Below are positions 50,001 to 56,005 of a stretch of 64,000 nt of DNA, piece after piece (position 1 is the first letter of the stretch; every line of letters begins with the position of its first letter). The notes beneath the pieces are model-generated. The model had not been told where the DNA came from and ran no database searches. It saw only the letters and a list, made by a program, of their open reading frames with translations. Source of the stretch: Sarcocystis neurona (Eukaryota; Apicomplexa; Conoidasida; Eucoccidiorida; Sarcocystidae); assembly GCA_000727475.1 (NCBI GenBank), contig KL647289.1, forward strand, positions 2,622,798 to 2,686,797. The letters are read 5' to 3'. The position numbers and the translations under genes are program-made.

Positions 50001-51554
50001 GGAGAGAGGGGGGGAGGAGAAGATACGCATGCACAGGTGTGGACAGCTACTCTATGTGCTTCAGCAGCAAGGAGAGAGAAAACCCGTGTATGTGCGTGTA
50101 TGTTAAGTACGCTGATTCGGTTCGGCTCCCATGTTCTCCTGCAAACGTATAGACAAACAGAGGCGCGTCTCTTGATATTTCTTCCTGTCTATCCATATAT
50201 CGCGAGAAATCGCGAAGGCGGCCTTACGAGAGGAAGACTCGGTTCACTGGCGACGAGGTGATGTTTTTCCTCGCGCTCTACCCACCGGAAGAAAAGAAAC
50301 GGCAAGGGGCCTTCCACGAGAAATACGTCACTCACGCAGGAAGAAGCGGTGCTGGTTTTCGCTCGGCTTATGCAACGGAAACGAAACGGGAAGGGCGGGC
50401 TTACGAGGGAAATATTCGGTTCGCTTAGAGCCGCTTTCAGCACTGCGATTTCGTTCGTGATAATGCGGTCTTCTTCCTGCGCCACGCACGCAACACCCGC
50501 AGCATTCGGCAATTCCTCAACCTACGAAAATTTTCTTAAGAGAGACGGGAAGTCTTCTACTTCTTTCTCTCCCCTTCTCTCTCTTCCTCGCTCTCAATAT
50601 CTTCCCACTTATACACGTATAGACGTACCCGCGTCTCCCCGTACTCAAAACAATACACACAGTATACAGACACGAGTATATGCATATACATCAATATATA
50701 TACATATGAATATATATATATACCTGCAAGAATACATAAATACATACACAGATATATACAGAGAGACACAGACAGAGAGGAGACACATATATATAGATAT
50801 GGTATGCATACGCACAGAAACAGGAATGTATCTATATATGTGTATAGATGGTCAATCATATACGTAAACGTGGACATATATCCGTGCACAGAGATTGCAG
50901 TATATATATATACATACATATGTACAAAGATATGAAGATACATACATATATATACACATATATGTATACATATATATATATATATATGTGTATACATATA
51001 TACATCGATATACTTGTATATTGTATATATATATATGTAGACGCATATATATGTAGATGTACACGTGTAGTGAGATCCAGAGTTTGACAGGTGAACATTA
51101 TGCAGCAGCTCCTGGGTTGGGGAGATAAAGAGAGGAAGAGGGAGACTGTTCCTGAAAATATATATATAATCATTTGTTGAGATATATACACTACCAACGA
51201 TATACGAGAAGACAACTTCACGGACGCGCAGTTGCGGTGTACGTCCAGGACACAGTGTGTGGTGTCCGTACACCAGAAACAAGTCCGTCCATCCCCCCGT
51301 CCTGCATCTCCGTCGGCGCGTACGTAGAAACGCATAAAACGTGACCACCCCTCCGCCGCTCCTCTGTTCGCAACGTGTACTTTAAACGCATCCGTCTACG
51401 TAGTAGAGACGTGCACGTCGTCAGGGTCATGTTGTTCGTGAGGTGTACGTACACCGGAAACGCGCTGCAGATTCACCTGTTTGGAGCGAGCTTCCCCGAT
51501 CGCTTTGATCAGGTCGAAGAACTCCCTGCTAACGGTCGCCCCTGCCGCCATCAT
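18023..51554 (-). CDS. AP4E1: AP-4 complex epsilon subunit (large adaptin)
   Basis: Large subunit of the AP-4 adaptor coat, which sorts cargo at the trans-Golgi network. Fourteen exons join in phase (4,002 nt, 1,333 aa): 51554-51477, 50476-50405, 48492-48366, 45083-45010, 43710-42967, 41103-40607, 37150-37099, 36954-36697, 33005-32908, 30052-29753, 24712-24517, 22579-22294, 21021-19967 and 18187-18023. The adaptin trunk (about residues 1-670) carries epsilon signatures: [107 protein letters not shown] and [10 protein letters not shown]. About 85 Ala/Gly/Ser-rich residues are inserted in exon 5. [20 protein letters not shown] (exon 11) matches the conserved motif after the trunk. Exon 13 is a long Ala/Ser/Gln hinge containing SVDLLGLE. 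Exon 14 ([20 protein letters not shown]) resembles the appendage end. The start is one of two tandem ATGs (51554 or 51551). The trunk is certain; exons 12-14 rest on phase and context. Confidence 0.9.
19280..19680. repeat. CA/TA microsatellite cluster (intron-less flank of exon 13)
   Basis: Alternating ACACACATACA and (TA)n runs lie in intron 13 of the AP-4 epsilon gene. Longer units recur around 19370, 19450 and 19600, each with GACATAGACATCT-like spacers. Translations of Tyr-Ile or Thr-His repeats here are artefacts. Confidence 0.8.
19967..21021 (-). CDS. AP4E1: AP-4 epsilon exon 13: Ala/Ser/Gln-rich hinge
   Basis: This is the largest exon of the gene (1,055 nt, 351 codons). On the plus strand it is CAG/GCA-rich; the reverse strand encodes homopolymer-prone Ala, Ser and Gln tracts. 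Its 5' acceptor (TTTTTTTGCTGCTGCAG) adds two bases to a phase-1 donor at 22294. A perfect donor (ACAGAAGAA|GTAAGT) ends it at 19967, just after PLPISTEE. A second donor (GAC|GTAAGG) lies 18 nt downstream, also in phase, so either could be used. The SVDLLGLE segment resembles the short acidic/leucine boxes of adaptin hinges that bind accessory proteins; that function is inference. Confidence 0.65.
21139..21175. repeat. (TA)n microsatellite
   Basis: Pure TA dinucleotide tract in intron 12 of the AP-4 epsilon gene, immediately upstream (in gene sense) of the exon 13 acceptor region. Confidence 0.95.
22294..22579 (-). CDS. AP4E1: AP-4 epsilon exon 12 (proposed)
   Basis: A phase-0 start after acceptor GGACCTGCAG and a phase-1 donor (GTCCAAG|GTACTT) give 95 codons. 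They begin with a hydrophobic stretch ([10 protein letters not shown]), then [15 protein letters not shown], then a Gly/Ala/Ser-rich tract. Both ends fit the flanking exons. There is no strong conservation to rely on, so the exon is placed by phase and open frame. Confidence 0.5.
22780..23110. repeat. (CA)n-rich microsatellite stretch
   Basis: Repeated ACACACACA and CACACACATCTTCACACACT blocks in intron 11 of the AP-4 epsilon gene; no coding signal. Confidence 0.75.
23348..23645. repeat. Minisatellite, about 48-51 bp unit, six to seven copies
   Basis: A unit of the form CTGTCGTATCGACGAAGCTTGCAAAT followed by a TACACAC(G/A)TG spacer recurs from 23348 to 23645. Cores can be seen near 23373, 23420, 23470, 23505, 23550, 23595 and 23630. 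Copies are diverged and stay open in one plus-strand frame, producing a repetitive peptide that I regard as a by-product. It lies in intron 11 of the AP-4 epsilon gene. Confidence 0.8.
24517..24712 (-). CDS. AP4E1: AP-4 epsilon exon 11: post-trunk conserved motif
   Basis: Reading after GCTGTCTCAG with one base left over gives [20 protein letters not shown]. It aligns with the motif found just after the trunk in other epsilon and gamma adaptins (general form L.NYVQQSLENGAQPYIP). The exon closes with GTTCAG|GTGAGC, phase 0. This match is what ties the 3' third of the gene to the trunk exons. Confidence 0.75.
25115..25475. repeat. CACACA/CTACACA microsatellite
   Basis: Dense ACACACACAGACCTACACAC units with interspersed (TA)n in intron 10. 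Long Thr/His/Tyr frames over it (for example 25078-25689) are microsatellite translations. Confidence 0.85.
25690..25880 (-). other. Non-repetitive island in intron 10, open in all minus frames
   Basis: This GC-rich, non-microsatellite stretch is open in all three reverse frames (for example [19 protein letters not shown]). I considered it as an extra exon, but exon 10 and exon 11 already join in phase without it, so it is left as intron or an alternative exon. Confidence 0.25.
26395..26705. repeat. TA/CA microsatellite with a roughly 95 bp higher-order unit
   Basis: ACAAAGACGCTCAACGAGATGCG (26465) and GTACGAAGACGCCCACGAGGTTTGC (26540) are related spacers separated by ATATATACA-type tracts. 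A third partial copy (GTCCGAAGATGCAT) is near 26612. All lie in intron 10. Confidence 0.65.
28427..28580. repeat. CAG/GGCAG tandem array
   Basis: Regular CAGCAGCAGGCAGG units (11-14 bp, alternating CAG triplets and GGCAG) run almost without interruption in intron 10. In gene sense the strand reads CTG/CCTGC. Surrounding sequence from 28130 to 28720 is also CAG-rich. Confidence 0.95.
28740..29605. repeat. TA-rich microsatellites with a roughly 95 bp repeated spacer
   Basis: The spacer CTATC.CTACAAAGCGAGCCTCCTCTCTCTCTCT occurs at about 28910 and 28990, each followed by a TATATATA run and GTATGCTTGTAGCGTCTTACC-like sequence (a third, shortened copy follows near 29050). The rest is ATATACACGTATA microsatellite. 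It lies in intron 10. Confidence 0.75.
29753..30052 (-). CDS. AP4E1: AP-4 epsilon exon 10: end of adaptin trunk
   Basis: Starts one base before codon GCG after GGCGGCTGCAG and reads [20 protein letters not shown], matching the trunk helix before the terminal repeats. It runs through a Gln-rich insertion ([11 protein letters not shown] and FQQQQRQ) into [18 protein letters not shown], the end of the trunk. It ends TGCTCAG|GTACGA. The phase-2 entry only fits the GC donor of exon 9. Confidence 0.8.
30420..31150. repeat. CAG-rich block in intron 9
   Basis: Interrupted CAGCAGCA runs with AAGCAGCAACAACAG variants. All plus frames read poly-Ser/Gln/Ala and the minus frames Cys/Leu/Ala. It sits just upstream (gene sense) of exon 10. 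I treat it as intron because exons 9 and 10 join in phase without it. Confidence 0.75.
31260..32110. repeat. TA/CTAT microsatellite cluster
   Basis: Long (TA)n tracts at about 31460, 31580, 31650 and 31730 alternate with GAGAGAAAGAGAGA blocks and CTATCTATCTAT near 31905. In intron 9. Confidence 0.85.
32390..32845. repeat. TTCCGTACGAA-spaced microsatellite units
   Basis: The decamer TTCCGTACGA recurs at about 32502, 32619, 32709 and 32808 at 90-120 bp spacing, each in a CATCTTTCCGTACGAA or CATTCCGTACGAA context between TATATATA and CACACATATA tracts. CGTACG is palindromic. In intron 9, ending about 60 bp before exon 9. Confidence 0.8.
32908..33005 (-). CDS. AP4E1: AP-4 epsilon exon 9, ends at a GC donor
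   Basis: Reads [20 protein letters not shown], the conserved trunk motif VIAWVLGEYG of epsilon adaptins, after acceptor GTGGCGCAG. The exon must end in phase 2 to fit exon 10. The only site that does so is GAACG|GCAAGT, a GC donor with otherwise perfect consensus. The nearby GT (CAA|GTATTC) is three bases downstream but phase 0, and would put exon 10 out of frame. Confidence 0.85.
33020..34110. repeat. GAGCAACAGCAGCAG 15-bp array spanning an assembly gap
   Basis: Four visible copies of GAGCAACAGCAGCAG on the left (from 33047) run into the N block, and a matching copy emerges on the right (33881), then degenerates into CAGCAGCA through 34110. The array lies in intron 8 of the AP-4 epsilon gene, ending about 15-40 bp from the exon 9 acceptor. 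Confidence 0.9.
33104..33879. other. Assembly gap (776 N)
   Basis: A run of 776 unknown bases flanked on both sides by the same 15-bp CAG-type repeat, so the gap is most simply more of that repeat that could not be assembled. Long frames that bridge it are meaningless. No AP-4 epsilon coding sequence is missing, because exons 8 and 9 meet exactly in phase. Confidence 0.98.
34300..35150. repeat. TA and CTAT/CTGT tetranucleotide microsatellites
   Basis: TATACATATATA tracts to about 34760 are followed by a long, nearly pure CTATCTATCTACATCTGTCTAT stretch (34740-35130). The frames over it encode Tyr/Leu/Ser/Ile repeats and are not genes. In intron 8. Confidence 0.9.
35620..36060. other. Possible mitochondrial-DNA fragment (NUMT) in intron 8
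   Basis: This stretch is non-repetitive and unlike its microsatellite surroundings. At 36001-36020 the plus strand reads ACTACCTTGTTTCGACTTCG. Its reverse complement differs by one base from GAAGTCGTAACAAGGTAG, the near-universal 3' end of prokaryote-type small-subunit rRNA. Apicomplexan mitochondrial rRNAs are fragmented and their DNA is often copied into the nucleus, so an inserted fragment is the simplest reading. The rest of the block was not matched to specific fragments, and the boundaries are approximate. Confidence 0.35.
36190..36470. repeat. Diverged repeats sharing GGCGCCTTCGCACC
   Basis: GTAGGCGGCACCTTCGCACC (36225), ATGCGGCGCCTTCGCACC (36326) and ATGCGGCGTCTTCGCACACC (36435) recur at roughly 100 bp spacing, separated by CACACATATGTAT-type sequence. 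In intron 8 just downstream of exon 8. Confidence 0.75.
36697..37150 (-). CDS. AP4E1: AP-4 epsilon exons 7 and 8
   Basis: Exon 7 (37150-37099) is short, 17 codons reading [17 protein letters not shown], the conserved segment after AERY in the trunk. Exon 8 (36954-36697, 86 codons) starts after TTCTCAGGACAG and ends [15 protein letters not shown], which continues directly into VVAWIVGEF. The 144 bp intron between them is the shortest in the gene. The usual-looking acceptor TTCTCAG five bases earlier would break the frame. Confidence 0.8.
37260..37625. repeat. TA-rich tracts with CAGCAAC spacers
   Basis: ATATATATCAGCAAGCAACG, ATATAAGAGCAACC, ATCTCAGCAGCAAAA and ATTAGCAACAAAGAG spacers separate (TA)n runs at roughly 50-70 bp intervals. 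Intron 6. Confidence 0.8.
37860..38240. repeat. ACATACAT microsatellite
   Basis: Almost continuous ACATACATATACATACACATACATATAC. Frames on both strands stay open and give Tyr/Ile/His/Thr or Met/Tyr/Val/Cys peptides without biological meaning. Intron 6. Confidence 0.9.
38865..39190. repeat. Polypyrimidine CTCTGTCTCCCT tract
   Basis: About 325 bp in which nearly every plus-strand base is C or T, interrupted only by regular single G residues (CTCTCTGTCTCTGCCTCCCTCCCTGT). The reverse, gene-sense strand reads GACAGGGAGGGAGGCAGAGA. All six frames are open across it (Ser/Leu/Pro/Val or Arg/Glu/Thr/Gln). Intron 6 of the AP-4 epsilon gene. Homopurine-homopyrimidine DNA of this kind can form triplex (H-DNA). 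Confidence 0.95.
39360..39735. repeat. Second pyrimidine-rich tract (TTCTTCTTC, CTCTC)
   Basis: Strong C/T bias on the plus strand with (TTC)n near 39505-39530, so purine-rich in gene sense. Open frames are compositional. Intron 6. Confidence 0.7.
40607..43710 (-). CDS. AP4E1: AP-4 epsilon exons 5 and 6: core of the adaptin trunk
   Basis: Exon 5 (43710-42967, 248 codons) starts [16 protein letters not shown] straight after INTIQK and ends APWIQ|GTGAAG. It holds [18 protein letters not shown] and [20 protein letters not shown]. Between [11 protein letters not shown] and [10 protein letters not shown] about 85 residues of Ala/Gly/Ser-rich insertion replace a short loop of other epsilon adaptins. 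Exon 6 (41103-40607, 165 codons) reads [13 protein letters not shown], then [28 protein letters not shown] and SLAER. Intron 5 (42966-41104) separates them. Confidence 0.92.
43735..44000. repeat. Purine-rich tract in intron 4
   Basis: AGAGGAGCACGAGGAAGACGAGGAAG and similar A/G-biased sequence follow the exon 5 acceptor region on its upstream side (pyrimidine-rich in gene sense, so it extends the polypyrimidine tract). Confidence 0.6.
44036..44385. repeat. (TA)n and CACACA microsatellites
   Basis: A (TA)n run at 44038-44064, ACACATACATATATA blocks and (CA)n near 44305. Intron 4. Confidence 0.85.
44820..45083 (-). CDS. AP4E1: AP-4 epsilon exon 4 plus a decoy copy of its donor
   Basis: Exon 4 is 45083-45010: [20 protein letters not shown] followed by NTIQK|GTACCC. 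About 170 bp downstream in the intron, 44830-44855 (plus strand CTACCTTTTGAACGGTGTTGATCC) closely repeats the exon end (TACCTTTTGAATGGTGTTGATAA). It would again read INTVQK|GTAG in gene sense. The decoy lacks a usable acceptor in phase, so it is intronic. Confidence 0.8.
45400..45610. repeat. Imperfect tandem units, about 115 bp, in intron 3
   Basis: GTGTTGAAGACGAAAAAGAGG (45448) and GTGTTGAAGAACTGAAAG (45542) are followed by related AGCCTGTAGACACACTGCAAC and ACAGCCTGCAACACAC segments. They lie upstream of exon 4 and share wording with its acceptor region (GTTGCAGGCGAG). Confidence 0.5.
46800..47480. repeat. TA microsatellite and 50-bp CTTCGCACTACATA units
   Basis: From 47180, related units recur: CTCCCAGTACACATATATA, CTTCGCAGTACATACACATATATA, CTCCGCACTACATAGACATATA, TTTTGTACTACATACAAATATATA and CTTCGCACTAGACGTATACA. 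Spacing is about 50-65 bp. Intron 3. Confidence 0.7.
47950..48345. repeat. Pyrimidine-rich tract adjoining exon 3
   Basis: Plus strand is C/T-rich (TCTTCTTCTTCACT, CTCCTCCTCTTC). In gene sense it is a purine-rich 5' part of intron 3 immediately after the exon 3 donor. No coding support. Confidence 0.65.
48366..48492 (-). CDS. AP4E1: AP-4 epsilon exon 3
   Basis: [20 protein letters not shown] is nearly identical in pattern to the epsilon motif KMKEYIIRLVYVEMLGHDAS. The exon starts after TTCCGCAG and ends at CTGG|GTAGGA, phase 1, which fits the GA left-over at the start of exon 4 to give KRLGYLACN. Confidence 0.92.
48493..48800. repeat. Degenerate tandem copies of the exon 3 acceptor edge
   Basis: The plus-strand edge ATATACTCCTGCATCTTCTTCTG is echoed as ATACTCTTGCATGCTCTTCAAC (48536), ATACGCTTGTGTCTCTTCG (48606), ATACTCTGGTGCCTTTTC (48672), TGAACTCTTCTAAGAAG (48734) and TGATTTCCTGCATCTTCC (48779). 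GGGAAGCAAACGTCGC or GGAAGCCAACGTCGCTTGA separates several of them. The unit is about 70 bp. Confidence 0.7.
48800..49380. repeat. Purine-rich tract in intron 2
   Basis: Plus strand is dominated by GAGAGAAAG, GGAAGAAAG and similar A/G runs, so it is pyrimidine-rich in gene sense. Open frames are compositional. Confidence 0.65.
49390..50000. repeat. CA/TA microsatellite with recurrent CTCTTCG/CTCGCTTCAC spacers
   Basis: ATACATACGCA, CACGTACGTATATACAGACATATATA and related tracts in intron 2. No coding signal. Confidence 0.65.
50215..50476 (-). CDS. AP4E1: AP-4 epsilon exon 2 plus a decoy copy of its donor
   Basis: Exon 2 is 50476-50405: [20 protein letters not shown] then NISL|GTAAGC, matching EEDRIVL.EI..LK.RL.DP in plant epsilon adaptins. 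At 50215-50260 the plus strand reads GGCGGCCTTACGAGAGGAAG then ACTCGGTTCACTGG, a diverged copy of the exon end GGCGGGCTTACGAGGGAAAT then ATTCGGTTCGCTTAG. The copy preserves a GTAAGG donor in the intron. Confidence 0.85.
50640..51065. repeat. TA/CA microsatellite
   Basis: Near-continuous ATATATACATATATACACATATATG sequence in intron 1. Confidence 0.9.
51477..51554 (-). CDS. AP4E1: AP-4 epsilon exon 1 with tandem start codons
   Basis: [20 protein letters not shown] followed by EARSKQ|GTGAAT. The SREF.DL.K.IGEARSK block is the N-terminal hallmark of epsilon adaptins, so the start is anchored; either of the two adjacent ATGs could be used. The reading frame is open upstream only because of a purine-rich leader. 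Confidence 0.88.
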
Positions 51555-51890
51555 TTTTCCGGAGTGGATGTTTTCTTCTGCGTTTCTTCTGTCTTTTGGT
51601 TCTTCGGTTTCTTCTCTCCAGCTTCTCCTCCTTTTTGCTGTGCCAAGCCCCTTCCCTCCTGTCCTCCGTCCCCTCGCCTCCCTTTCCTTCTTCTCTCTTC
51701 TGCTCCCCCTCCGCAAATGTTTCTTCTGCTTCTTCTCTTCGCTTTTCCTGTCCTTCACGTCCTTCTCCTTTTCTTCCTCTTCTCCTCCTCAAATCTGTGC
51801 ACCTGTTTATTTCTCTTTTTTTCCTGAGTCACCAGTCGGGCTTTCTTCCTCCTCCTTCCGGCTACCTTCTTCTTCTTCTCCTTCCGCAGG
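51555..51890. promoter_or_regulatory. Purine-rich leader/promoter region of the AP-4 epsilon gene
   Basis: The 330 bp upstream of the start are C/T-rich on the plus strand, hence A/G-rich (GAAGAAGAAG, GGAGAAGAAAG) in the transcribed sense. That suggests a purine-rich 5' UTR or promoter. No TATA-like or other named element is identified. Frames across it on both strands are compositional. Confidence 0.35.
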
Positions 51891-54800
51891 CGACCAAGAG
51901 CCCGCAGCAGCAGCAGCAACGGCACAGCAAGACCACCAGCAGAAACAGCAGCAGCAACAGCAGAAACAGTTGCGACAGCAGAGGCTGTCAGCCGCAGAAG
52001 CAGAGGCAGCCGCTCCGTTAGCAGTCGTGACTGCTGTCGTAGGAAGCGCCTAGCTGCACACTGAGACAGCAGCAGCAAAGAGGAGAATTACAGGGCGGGC
52101 TGCCTTTCCTTTGCTCTGTCTCCGCGCTTCCTCTTACGCGGCTCTGCGCACGGCCACCTGTCTCAAGCGGTGCCTGCTCCTGCTTTTACTGCTCCGCAGC
52201 GACGTTGTGTCCCGGCTCTTCCGCTTCTTCCTTTGCTGCTGTTGCTCCCGCGCGCATCTGCTGCTCCAGCAGCTGTCACTCCTAGCTGCAGTCATTGATA
52301 TGCTAGGCGGGGCATGCTATCTTTGCTGCTGCTCTCAGGGACTTCCTGCTGCTCCTGTCCTCTTCCTGCTCCGTCTTCTCCTGCCTCTCTCTCCCGCTGC
52401 TGTTTCTTCAGTCGCGTCGACTGCTGTTGCTGCAGCACGCCGAAACGGCTGCTGCCACTGCTGCTGCGCTCCCGTTGCTGCTGCGAGCACCTATTCTTCT
52501 GTTGCTCTACGAGTCTGGAAGGCATATGGTAACCGAGACTTCTACTTCTCTTTTTGCGCGCTGAGAAAATCTAGCCGCATCATCTGGGAGTGCCAATGCA
52601 GCAGCTGCTGCAAGTGAGCCGCCCGAACAGCAGAGCTGCATCAGCAGCGACGGTGACGCAGAGATAGCAACAACACAACGGGAAGGAGAAAGAAGAGGAG
52701 AAGACGCGCGAGCCTCTCCAGGGTTCTTGCGAAGGAGAGCAGCCGCAGCAGCAGAACGGGAAGCAGACGCAGAGATGTCAGCAGCACAGAAGGCGTCACG
52801 ACATGCTGCAGCAGCACAGCCCCACAGAGAGCAGCAGCACTCGACCCAGCAGCAGCTCGAAACAAAGAGACCCGTGGCACCACCTACGGTAGAAAGGGAA
52901 CAAAGACGAAGATCCCCGGGAGCCAGGAGGCGCAGCAGTCACAGAGATATAACGGGAGACGGTTTGCAACGAGGTTGCGGCAACGCGCGAAGAGAGAACC
53001 ACGGCCTTGCAGAGCAGTCAGAGGGACCACGGCAGCAGGTGGCGCAGCAGCACGCGACCCTGGTACAGCAGCAGCCGAAAGCAGCAGCGGTTCAAACAAT
53101 GTCCGAGCAGCAGCAGCAACCAGCAAGGACAGCAGCAGCAGAGGACAAGGAGGAGGAGGCTCCAACAGGAGACAAATGCGAGAGCAACGGCAAATGAAGC
53201 AGCAGCAAATCAACGCAGCAGCAAACAGAAACGTCCGGTTACAGCCAGTAGCAAAGAATGAGGAACTTCCCCTCGTTTTTATTCGGAAGAAAGTGACCGC
53301 CTTGCAAAAGGACTGCCCCATACACCCACGCATACAAGCGCTGCTGACGCAGCTCGTCCGACGTTCTCTGTTGCTGCTGCTGCTGCCGACTCTGCTGGGG
53401 CTCCACGTCGTTCCTCGGTAGTAGAGCGAGTCCAAGATCAACTGCCGTGACTCTATGCCACGGCTGGTGCTGTTGCTGTTGCTGCTGTCGACGCTGGCTG
53501 CTTTTTCTTCAGCGGCGGCGCTTCCTTCCGCTGCTGCCGGCGCTCCTCCCGTTCCTGCTGCTGCTGCTGCAGTCCTTCGCGACGCCTTTGGCAACACAGC
53601 GACGGCTGCAACACGCCGCACGGGTCCACGTGGTGGCGTGTCTGCTGCTGCTGCTGCCGCAGGGGCTCCAGCAACAGCAGCCGCGGCAGCCGCAGCGGCT
53701 GCAACAGAAGAGCAGCGATGTACAGGGAATGTCAACGCGAGCCGCACCCGACGCACGTACGGCAGCGAAAATGCAACGGCGCGCCCAAATCTGCTCCCCC
53801 CCTTCTCGATAGAGGACGCAGGCTTCTGCAGCAGCAGCAACAGCAGCCGCCGCAACACCAGCAGGAGCAACAGCAGCAGCAGCAGCAACAGCAGCAACCG
53901 CAGCTGGAGCCGCAGTACCAACTCGCGAAGACGTTCTTGTGCAGCTGGGGCTCTAGACTGCCGAGGCAAAGTAGAGGGGGAAATTTTCTCTGCAGAGAAG
54001 TAGCCGAGACAGCAGCAGTCAAATTTGAAGAGTCCCGTCTCACGAACGCACCTCAAGCGGAGCAGCAGGGACGGCGCCGCAACGCGTGGAGCAGCCGTTC
54101 TCTCGGGGCCGCAGGACCTCCCGAGAGGCGCCCGCAGCAGCTTTCAAGGAAAAAGAACAGCAGCGCTAGCGCAACAGCAGGAGCAATTGTGCGAGAGAGC
54201 AGCAGCAGCTGCAGACACCAGCAGTAGCTGTAGACACCAACAGCAGTTGTGCAGACCAGCAGCACTTTTAAACGGCAGGAAAGGAAGATAGGAGCTGCAG
54301 CAGCATCTTTCCTGAGGGGCACACATGCAAGTGGCATGCATTTCCTGTTGCCGCGGTGTCCCTCTTATCAGAAGACGCAGCAGCAGGTCGCTGGTGCACA
54401 GCAGCAGCAGCACAGCGAAGAAGAGCCGCAGCACAAAAACACTCGTCGCGTCTCGTGGGACACCTGCGCCGTATGTCCACAGCTCCTGGACCGTCTGCAG
54501 CAGTGTCCCCGCTAGAAGCAGGAAGAAGTCTGTCGCCGACAGCTGCAAGTCTAAACAGCAGCAGAAGCCCGATCAATCTACGTCAATGCCAGCAGCCCTT
54601 TGGGCGATGCAGCAGCAGCAACAGCAACTCCAGGAGATCGTCCTACGAGAGTACGAAGGGGCCACTACGGCGGCTAGCCCGGCCGAAAAGAAACGCCGCA
54701 GTCGTAGAAGCGCCAGAATCCAGCGTGCCTTCCCCACAGTTACAGACAGCAGGCACTCTCCACCGACGCAGCGGCAGGAGCAGCGCACACCAGAGACGGT

Positions 54801-54990
54801 CGGCTGCTGCTGAAGAGGCAGAGCAGACGTGTGGCCCGAAGACGCAGCAGCAGCAGCAGCAGAAGCCGCCCAGGCGAAGAAGTAGCAGCAAAAAGGGCAG
54901 CAGCACCGGTGACAGCGGCAGCAGCAGCAACAACAAGAGCAGGTCCAGCCGGGATGAGGAGAGGGAAATACTTCAGAGCAAGTAGTAGAA
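51891..54990. other. CAG-rich coding-like zone, strand and exons unresolved
   Basis: CAG/GCA (and CTG between 52090 and 52520) triplets keep many frames open on both strands, so ORF length means little. The better stretches read on the plus strand. 52307-52528, after acceptor GATATGCTAG, ends LYESGRHM|GTAACC. 52575-52613 (PHHLGVPMQQLLQ|GTGAGC) follows in phase, but the intron would be only 46 bp. 52550-53197 is acidic and basic (SSDGDAEIATTQREGERRGE). 53221-53370 reads NEELPLVFIRKKVTALQKDC. 54580-54812 reads [19 protein letters not shown] plus-strand Ala/Gln-rich gene, divergent from AP-4 epsilon, is plausible. No family is recognised. Confidence 0.3.
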
Positions 54991-55272
54991 GCCCCGGGAG
55001 GAGAAGCAGCAGAGGGAGCCGAGGTAGCAGCCACAGCCCCAAAGGCAGTCGTCCTGACAGCAAAGGCGGCGGCAAGGAGGAGACAGTTCGGCAACAGGAG
55101 AAGCGAAGCAGCTGCTACGACGCGCCGTTGCAGCGCGGGCTCCAGCCGCTCTGCAACGCCTCGTTCAAAAGGACAGAGAGTAATTCACATGCAGCAGTTC
55201 ACAAGAAAAGACGGGAAGAAAAACTGCAGAGAAGTGCACACAGAAGTCTACGCGGAAGGAGCAGGAGGAGGA

Positions 55273-55510
55273 GAAGCAGCAGCACGGCTGCAGTGCTCAA
55301 GACCGACAGACGCACACACAACCGCCTACGCGCCACTGCAAGATGCTGCCGCTGCTGCTGCCGCTGCTGCTGTAACTGTTGCTGCTGCCGCTGCTGCTGC
55401 TACTGTTGTTGCTGCTACTGCCGCTGCTGCTACTGCCGCTGCTGCGGGTGCTGCTGCTGCTACTGCTGCTGCAAGCGCGAACGTTGCTGCTGTTGCTGAC
55501 GGAGGACCTG
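55273..55510. repeat. TGC/GCTGCTGCTGC run
   Basis: CTGCTGCTGCCGCTGCTGCTAC-type triplets on the plus strand. The plus frames read poly-Ala, poly-Leu or poly-Cys and the reverse strand poly-Ser, -Ala or -Gln. Strand of any gene is undetermined. Confidence 0.85.
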
Positions 55511-55798
55511 TTGCTGCGGCCTGTTTTTGTTGCAGCGCGTGTGTCACTGCTGCTGCTGCAGAGGTGCTGGTGCTGCCGCTGCGCTGGGACGCCCCTTCTG
55601 CTGTTTGTGCTGGTGTCCAAGCGTTCGTGGCCGATCTTCGGCTGCGGCATGCCACCCCGCTTCTGGATAGCAGCCACTTTTTTCTTCAGAGCCTGTTGCT
55701 CCCGTAAGAGGAATGTTGCGCACGCATCTGCTGCAGAAAAAAATCTCCACTTTAGACGCCTCTGTAGCTACGAACGCCTGCTGTTATAAACGACGAAG

Positions 55799-56005
55799 AA
55801 GAAATTTTGGGGAGATAACAAGTTACAGAAATATACGAAAAAACTGTTGCAAGATGAAGAAAAGCGGAAACTGCTGCAGCTGCTGTGTGGCTTCCATACC
55901 GTTCCCAGGTCTGGGACGACACTACGGCTCCTTTGTGAGTCTGCTGACATGGAGAAGAAGAGAGAGAAAAAGGCAGCTGCTGTATGTAGAACCGCTGGCG
56001 TATAG
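55799..56005 (+). CDS. Candidate exon with a charged helical segment
   Basis: An ATG-less plus frame ending in TAG at 56003-56005 reads DNKLQKYTKKLLQDEEKRKL then LQLLCGFHTVPRSGTTLRLL, with balanced Lys/Glu/Leu typical of coding. A GTATGT donor falls at about 55981, after EKKREKKAAA. A perfect donor (CTCCC|GTAAGAGG at about 55697) ends a possible preceding exon. The reverse strand is also open. No family is recognised. Confidence 0.35.
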   Translation, partial: KKFWGDNKLQKYTKKLLQDEEKRKLLQLLCGFHTVPRSGTTLRLLCESADMEKKREKKAAAVCRTAGV

